Position numbers and translations under genes: made by a program. DNA of 34,126 nt from positions 1 to 34,126 of the forward strand of contig JAUSEG010000040.1 in assembly GCA_030650415.1 (NCBI GenBank), written 5' to 3'. Below, in pieces: positions 29,566 to 34,126 of the stretch (position 1 is its first letter; each line of letters opens with the position of its first letter). The DNA comes from a bacterium (lineage in GTDB: Bacteria > Patescibacteriota > Patescibacteriia > Patescibacteriales > GWC2-42-12). The notes below the pieces were generated by a model. It did no database searches. It had not been told where the DNA came from and saw nothing but the letters and a program-made list of their open reading frames with translations.

Positions 29566-32340
29566 ATGTCTAACAAAGAACTGCCAAAAGCCTATAATCC
29601 GGCCGACTATGAAGACGCCATTTATAAAAAATGGGAGGAATCGGGATTTTTTAATCCGGACAATTTACCTTGTGAAATCCCGACTAAAGGTCGGGGCGCA
29701 AAGCGCGTTTCACAGGGTGAAAAAGGCGAGCCATATTCCATAATGATGCCGCCGCCGAACGTTACCGGCGTTTTGCATCTTGGCCATGCCTTAGAAAACT
29801 CATTAATGGATATTATGGCGCGCTATCAGCGGATGAATGGCAAAAAAGTTTTGCTTCTGCCCGGCACCGATCACGCGGCTGTGGCTACTCAGGCAAAAGT
29901 GGAAAAAATATTAATTGAACAAGGCATAAAAAATCCGCGCCAAGAATTCGGCAGGGAAAAACTTTTGGAAAAAATCCGTAAGTATGCCGAAGAATCAAAA
30001 TCCACAATTTTAAAACAGATTAAAAAAATGGGCACTTCCTGCGATTGGTCGAGGCTAGCCTATACTTTTGACGAGGCCAGAAACTCGGCAGTCAATACGG
30101 TTTTTACAAAGATGTATAATGACGGTTTGATTTATCGCGGTAAGAGAATTGTTAATTGGGATGCTAAACTGCAAACCACCATTTCCGACGACGAGATCGT
30201 CTGGCAGGAGGAAAAAGTTCCGTTTTATTATCTTCAGTACGGTCCATTCGTCATCGCCACGGCCAGGCCGGAGACGAAGTTCGGAGATAAATATGTGGTT
30301 ATGCATCCGGATGATGAAAGGTATAAGAAGTATAAGCATGGCGATAAATTTGAGTGCGAATGGATTAACGGCAAAGTTTCGGCTACGGTGATTAAAGATA
30401 AAATAATTGATCCTGAATTCGGCTCCGGAGTTATGACTATCACGCCTTGGCATGACATGGTTGATTTTGAAATTAGCCAGAGGCATAACCTAAGCGGCGA
30501 GCAGATTATTGATTTTAACGGTAAGCTCCTGCCAATCGCCGGTGAATTCGTCGGCATGAAAATTTTAGAAGCCAGACCGAAAATTGCCGAAAAGTTAAAA
30601 GCCAAGGGTTTACTCGTTAAAGTGGAAGAAAATTATCTGCATCGGGTAGCCAAGGGCGATCGCAGTAATAGTTCGGTGGAACCGCAAATTAAGGAACAGT
30701 GGTTTGTGGATGTTAATAAGACTATCCCGAGTAAGAATAAAAGTTTGAAAGACTTAATGCGTGAAGCGGTAACTGTTGGCCATAATAATGATCCGAAACA
30801 AAAGGTAAAAATCACGCCGGAGAGATTCGCTAAAACTTATTTACATTGGATAGATAATTTGCGCGACTGGTGCATCTCGCGCCAGATTTGGTGGGGTCAT
30901 CGCATCCCTGTTTACTATCGTAAACAGGGAATGACCAATTTTCAATTTTCAATTTCTAATGAAATGCAAAATGCAAATGCCAAAGATGAAATATATGTTG
31001 GTACTGGACAGCCTAGGGGCGAAGGCTGGGTTCAGGATGAAGATACCTTAGATACCTGGTTTTCTTCCGGGCTATGGACATTTAGCACATTAGGCTGGCC
31101 AGAGCAGGCTAAGAATTTAAAAACCTTTCATCCGACCAGCTGGATGCAGATGGGTTATGAAATATTGTTTTTCTGGATGGCGCGCATGATTTTAATGTCT
31201 ACTTATACTTTAGATCAGATTCCTTTTAAGGATGTCTATATTCATGGCATGTTGAGAAATGAAGCCGGCAAGAAATTTTCCAAATCATCAGGCAATAATA
31301 TTGATCCCTTGGAAGTCATTGCTAAATTCGGCACCGACGCCCTGCGTTTAAGCGTTATCGCCGGCATCGCCCCGGGGAACGATTCAAAATTTTATAAAGA
31401 AAAGGTGGAAGGGGCAAGGAATATGGTGAATAAGTTATGGAATGTGGCTAGGTATATAATTATAAATTGTCATTCTGGAGGGAGCGAGGAACGAGCGACC
31501 GATAGAATCTCGTCGGGATTCTATCGCTCCGCTGGCGCTTCGCTCCAGAATGACAGCTTAACCGCGGCCGATAACTGGATTTTAAATAGATTGCAGACTT
31601 TAATCGCGGAAGTTTTGGCTGATTTTGATAATTTCAGATTTTCCGAAGCCGCGGAACGGTTGCGGGTTTTTACCTGGGATGATTTAGCGGATTGGTATTT
31701 AGAAGTAAGCAAGTTTGAAAAAACTTACAAGAAAAAAGAGCTTTTGCAATATATTTTAGAAAATATTTTAAAGCTCTGGCATCCGTTTATGCCGTTTGTT
31801 ACCGAAGTTTTATGGCAGGAAATCGGCAAGAAAGAATTATTGATGGTGGAGAAGTGGCCGAAATCAGATGCTATCGCTTCGCTCCAGCATGACAAGGGAG
31901 AATTTGAGGTGATAAAAGATATCGTTGTTGCTATTCGTAACGCGCGAGCGGAAAATAAAGTTGAGCCGGCCAAAAAAGTTAAAGCGGTTATTTACGCGGG
32001 TAAGAAAAAAGCGCAGATTGAATCGCAAAGGGAGTTGATAAAATCTTTGCGCACCGGCTTGAGCGAGTTGGAAATCGAGACTGATGGTGAAAAAATCGAT
32101 GGCGCGATTTACGCGGCTGTGGGAGAGATAGAAATTTATTTACTAGGCGCGGTGGACAGCGAAAAGGAAAAAATCAGATTGGAAAAAGAGCTTGCCAATT
32201 TAAAAAAAGTTATTAAAGCGGCGGAAGTCAGACTGACGAATAAAGAATTTACCGATAAGGCGCCGGCCGCGATTGTAAAAAAAGAAAAAGACAAGCTCAA
32301 GGGATGGCAGGTGGAGTTAAAAAATTTAAAGAACAGCTGA
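29566..32340 (+). CDS. valS: Valyl-tRNA synthetase
   Basis: A 924-residue class Ia synthetase that charges tRNA-Val. PPPNVTGVLHLGHAL supplies the HIGH motif (H71-L-G-H74), the editing domain follows (TARPET near residue 235), then WCISRQIWWGHRIPVYY, DEDTLDTWFSSGLW, and KFSKS at 570-574. An anticodon-binding helical domain and a C-terminal coiled coil (about 865-920) complete the protein. Four repeat-derived inserts lie in frame: about 36-50, 448-473, 635-664 and 768-777. All catalytic motifs remain intact, and the inserts fall before the Rossmann fold, in a loop after WWGHRIPVYY, and around the anticodon-binding domain. Start codon at 29566 fits the family N-terminus. Confidence 0.96.
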   Translation: MSNKELPKAYNPADYEDAIYKKWEESGFFNPDNLPCEIPTKGRGAKRVSQGEKGEPYSIMMPPPNVTGVLHLGHALENSLMDIMARYQRMNGKKVLLLPGTDHAAVATQAKVEKILIEQGIKNPRQEFGREKLLEKIRKYAEESKSTILKQIKKMGTSCDWSRLAYTFDEARNSAVNTVFTKMYNDGLIYRGKRIVNWDAKLQTTISDDEIVWQEEKVPFYYLQYGPFVIATARPETKFGDKYVVMHPDDERYKKYKHGDKFECEWINGKVSATVIKDKIIDPEFGSGVMTITPWHDMVDFEISQRHNLSGEQIIDFNGKLLPIAGEFVGMKILEARPKIAEKLKAKGLLVKVEENYLHRVAKGDRSNSSVEPQIKEQWFVDVNKTIPSKNKSLKDLMREAVTVGHNNDPKQKVKITPERFAKTYLHWIDNLRDWCISRQIWWGHRIPVYYRKQGMTNFQFSISNEMQNANAKDEIYVGTGQPRGEGWVQDEDTLDTWFSSGLWTFSTLGWPEQAKNLKTFHPTSWMQMGYEILFFWMARMILMSTYTLDQIPFKDVYIHGMLRNEAGKKFSKSSGNNIDPLEVIAKFGTDALRLSVIAGIAPGNDSKFYKEKVEGARNMVNKLWNVARYIIINCHSGGSEERATDRISSGFYRSAGASLQNDSLTAADNWILNRLQTLIAEVLADFDNFRFSEAAERLRVFTWDDLADWYLEVSKFEKTYKKKELLQYILENILKLWHPFMPFVTEVLWQEIGKKELLMVEKWPKSDAIASLQHDKGEFEVIKDIVVAIRNARAENKVEPAKKVKAVIYAGKKKAQIESQRELIKSLRTGLSELEIETDGEKIDGAIYAAVGEIEIYLLGAVDSEKEKIRLEKELANLKKVIKAAEVRLTNKEFTDKAPAAIVKKEKDKLKGWQVELKNLKNS
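29671..29714 (+). repeat. Palindromic insert 1 in valS
   Basis: Outer arms tgtgaaa/tttcaca enclose two hairpins, cccgac/gtcggg and gcgc/gcgc. It encodes a Lys/Arg/Gly-rich stretch (residues 36-50) with no place in the ValRS core. Confidence 0.8.
30906..30985 (+). repeat. Hairpin plus AT-rich insert 2 in valS
   Basis: A perfect ten-base-arm hairpin (ccctgtttac/gtaaacaggg) is followed by ttttcaa repeats encoding NFQFSIS, then by atgcaaa units encoding an Asn/Gln/Ala stretch. The middle part matches the tsaD insert at 2791-2860. Confidence 0.8.
31468..31555 (+). repeat. Palindromic insert 3 in valS
   Basis: Thirteen-base perfect outer arms (tgtcattctggag and its complement) with an inner gatagaatc/gattctatc stem. 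It is a full copy of the family seen between genes at 6454-6534 and is translated as part of ValRS. Confidence 0.88.
31866..31894 (+). repeat. Half-copy insert 4 in valS
   Basis: Matches the right half of the same palindromic family (gatgctatcgcttc then gctccagcatgaca), encoding DAIASLQHDK between two ValRS helices. Confidence 0.75.
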
Positions 32341-32437
32341 AAAATTTGAAATAGAGATAAATACAAAAAAAGACGAAGCCAATTCGTTTTTTTTGTTTGT
32401 TATTGATATAGGAAAGTAATGTTCGTGCTTTTTGTTC

Positions 32438-32500
32438 TGGATTCCGGCTTCGCCTGCCGGTAAGCAGGCTCTCCGCCAGCTGGCGGAGGCCGGAATGACA
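32438..32500. repeat. Palindromic repeat downstream of valS
   Basis: Contains gcctgccgg/aagcaggc and tccgccagctggcgga stems inside attccgg/ccggaat outer arms. The central 16-base palindrome also occurs in the 3' end of vanW. Two flanking segments (near 32402 and 32529) form a further attgata/tatcaat inverted pair. Confidence 0.75.
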
Positions 32501-32548
32501 AATAAATATATTATCTACCGGATAACAATTTCCTATCAATGACAATCG

Positions 32549-34090
32549 CTATTTACGGTAATACTTTTCCGGCCCCAGGGTTTTTAGAAGAGCGGTTTTT
32601 AACTGCTCCTCGTTAACTTCTCCATTGAGGGTAAAAAGATCCTGAATTCTGGCGTTTCGTCCGCTTAATTTTAAGATGGGATGAGAAAAGAGCTGGCCCA
32701 TGGAAGAAACCATGCAGCCTTCGGGCGCGATATTAAGAAATAGATCGGTGCCTGCTTTTATTTTTAGAATCGCTTCCCCAAGATAGGGCGGGAGTTCGCC
32801 GTGCGGTTTTAGCGAGGGTAGGATTTGCCTTGAATAATCTAAAACCAATTTCATCGGATCCGGCATGGCGACCTTAGCCGATTTATATAGAGGTCCGGCT
32901 AAAATCCGCCTAAGAATTTTTACGGCTTGGTTTATTTTAAAGATTGTTTTTTTCTCTTTTTTAATGGTTTTTTCGTCATGGCTCAAATTAATTCTATCTT
33001 GGCTTTCGATAATGGCGAATTCCAAGAGCAATTCAAGGTAGCACCAGAGAGGCGAGTAAGTAACTTTAAATGAATTAAAGCCGATAGCGTCGATAAGCGC
33101 GTTAAAGACTTCCTGAACTTGCGCCACTCGCATGTAGGCCTCGCCTTCGAGATGAATGGTTATTTGATTTGGTTTGTCCTCTGATTTTTTAATCCATTTT
33201 TCGGCAAATTTATTTAGAATTTTTCTTAGGCCGTTATTGTTATATATGCCATAGCTAAAATATTTAATAATTGCTCCGGCCGAGAAAAATATTTTGCCAA
33301 TTTTTTCGCTTAAAGCTAAAATAGTTTTATTGGGTCGGCTGTTTTTTTCCAGGCTTTCATAAATTTCATCTTTAAGCTTTTTATAATCTTCATAAAATTC
33401 TTGATATTCATCATAATTCCGGCAAGCCGCTCCGGCTTTTAGTAAAACCGCATGGAGCACGCCCTGTAAAATTACTCCTTGGAAGGCTTGAACTAAGGCC
33501 CATTCGGGCAAGCCAACATTAAAACTGTCCTTTTCATGCCCGACTAGAAGTTTAATTTGAGCCGTTAAATTTTCCTTTGGGTTCTGGCAGCCGGCGCAAC
33601 CGAATTGTTTTGAGAGAAGCAGTTTGTGCATTTCATAATATTGGCCCTGGCGGCAAGGCCCGGTACCCTTATTGTCAAAAACCAAGATTCTGGTTTTACC
33701 CTTAAGCAGCGGGTCGTTAGCTTTCTTTCTTTTTATAAAATCTTCGGAGGCGAGAATCATATCGGCGAAAACTCCGGCCAGAGGAGCGCAGACCAAATCA
33801 CCGGCATATTTTCTGCCTAATTTTATTTTATGTTCTAAATCGTAAGTTTCATCATCATAATTATCGATCACGGTTAAACCGGCCGCTCGGAAAACCGCGG
33901 TGATTGTCCGATTGTCATGCACGGTAGGAAAATAAATTACATCCGTGTCTTTATTTATGTCAGACTGGCCGAATTCTTCGATTAAACCGATGGAAAAATG
34001 CTCTTGAGAAAATTCTTCGTGCAATTTTTTATTTAACTGGTTGATATAAGTATTAACCCGATTTTCCAGGTGCGCCAATTCTTTTATCAT
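32549..34090 (-). CDS. Acyl-CoA dehydratase activase-related protein (COG3580/3581-like)
   Basis: At least 513 residues. Motifs match the C-terminal half of large 2-hydroxyacyl-CoA dehydratase activase-related proteins: YFPTVHDNRTITAVFRAAG, DNKGTGPCRQGQYYEMHKLLL, FGCAGC, and near the end APEGCMVSSMGQLFSHP. The Cys residues of GPCR, CAGC and EGCM are candidate Fe-S or thiolate ligands. The ATPase (BadF/HgdC) half is not present within the window. The frame stays open without a stop to the right edge (34126), so the Met at 34090 may be internal and the protein may continue upstream. The actual reaction of these stand-alone proteins is unknown. Confidence 0.72.
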   Translation of the reverse strand: MIKELAHLENRVNTYINQLNKKLHEEFSQEHFSIGLIEEFGQSDINKDTDVIYFPTVHDNRTITAVFRAAGLTVIDNYDDETYDLEHKIKLGRKYAGDLVCAPLAGVFADMILASEDFIKRKKANDPLLKGKTRILVFDNKGTGPCRQGQYYEMHKLLLSKQFGCAGCQNPKENLTAQIKLLVGHEKDSFNVGLPEWALVQAFQGVILQGVLHAVLLKAGAACRNYDEYQEFYEDYKKLKDEIYESLEKNSRPNKTILALSEKIGKIFFSAGAIIKYFSYGIYNNNGLRKILNKFAEKWIKKSEDKPNQITIHLEGEAYMRVAQVQEVFNALIDAIGFNSFKVTYSPLWCYLELLLEFAIIESQDRINLSHDEKTIKKEKKTIFKINQAVKILRRILAGPLYKSAKVAMPDPMKLVLDYSRQILPSLKPHGELPPYLGEAILKIKAGTDLFLNIAPEGCMVSSMGQLFSHPILKLSGRNARIQDLFTLNGEVNEEQLKTALLKTLGPEKYYRK

Positions 34091-34126
34091 GGCATCCGAT
34101 TGAATTAAGAGGCTCGGTGTTTTTTT

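Noticed and set aside
29308-29743. Two short plus-strand open frames before and over the valS start
   Set aside because: The first lies in repeat DNA; the second is out of frame with ValRS and overlaps its conserved N-terminus.

Overview
The window looks like a chromosomal segment of a Patescibacteria (Candidate Phyla Radiation) bacterium. This is inferred, not shown by a marker gene. Supporting signs are AT-rich host genes with short spacers, housekeeping genes (tsaD, valS) carrying in-frame repeat-derived inserts, tRNAs without an encoded CCA, a secreted protein built from VESKGEA(W/Y)YVD repeats, VanW and TrmB-family proteins, and many palindromic intergenic repeats. Five genes (response regulator, Gfo/Idh oxidoreductase, a signal-peptide protein at 21.1 kb, a multi-TM protein at 23 kb, dapA) have visibly more GC-rich codon use. 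Most sit as single genes with their own promoter or terminator and look acquired from a larger bacterium, possibly verrucomicrobial.

Layout. 0.2-2.1 kb: a receiver-only response regulator and a Gfo/Idh/MocA oxidoreductase. 2.1-3.3 kb: tsaD. 3.4-9.9 kb: a copper operon on the plus strand, with a promoter overlapped by a CsoR-like pseudo-palindrome, then csoR, a SHOCT membrane protein, a secreted small protein, an unusual HMA-SafE-cupredoxin-Gly/Cys-cupredoxin fusion, a CopZ-like HMA protein, copA and a terminator. 9.9-12.5 kb (minus): a defence-like cluster of a Panacea antitoxin with a MazF-like partner, a SWIM zinc-finger protein and a protein with a HEPN-like Rx4H motif. 12.6-14.1 kb: a secreted repeat protein and an XRE regulator with a 10-bp-arm palindrome upstream. 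14.1-17.8 kb (minus): copB followed by a lycopene-cyclase-domain-like membrane protein and an ICMT-like methyltransferase. 17.8-18.3 kb: an intergenic stretch with a relic of a second copA and a possible structured RNA with promoter and terminator. 18.3-20.9 kb (minus): hsp20, DUF3006 and vanW. 21-24.3 kb: two GC-rich genes flanking a TrmB regulator. 24.5-28.2 kb: a zincin-like protein, tRNA-Val(GAC), an HTH/LAGLIDADG-like protein, tRNA-Ile(UAU) and a degenerate DHH protein. 28.3-32.3 kb: dapA and valS. 32.5-34.1 kb: an acyl-CoA dehydratase activase-related protein running to the right edge.

Two themes link the genes. The first is copper handling: CsoR would sense Cu(I), CopZ and HMA domains would carry it, CopA and CopB would pump it, and the SafE/cupredoxin fusion would handle it at the outer membrane face. 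The second is a set of palindromic and AT-rich repeats found between genes and also inside the reading frames of tsaD, copA, valS and vanW. Two of them encode the same peptide in two different genes, much like Rickettsia palindromic elements.
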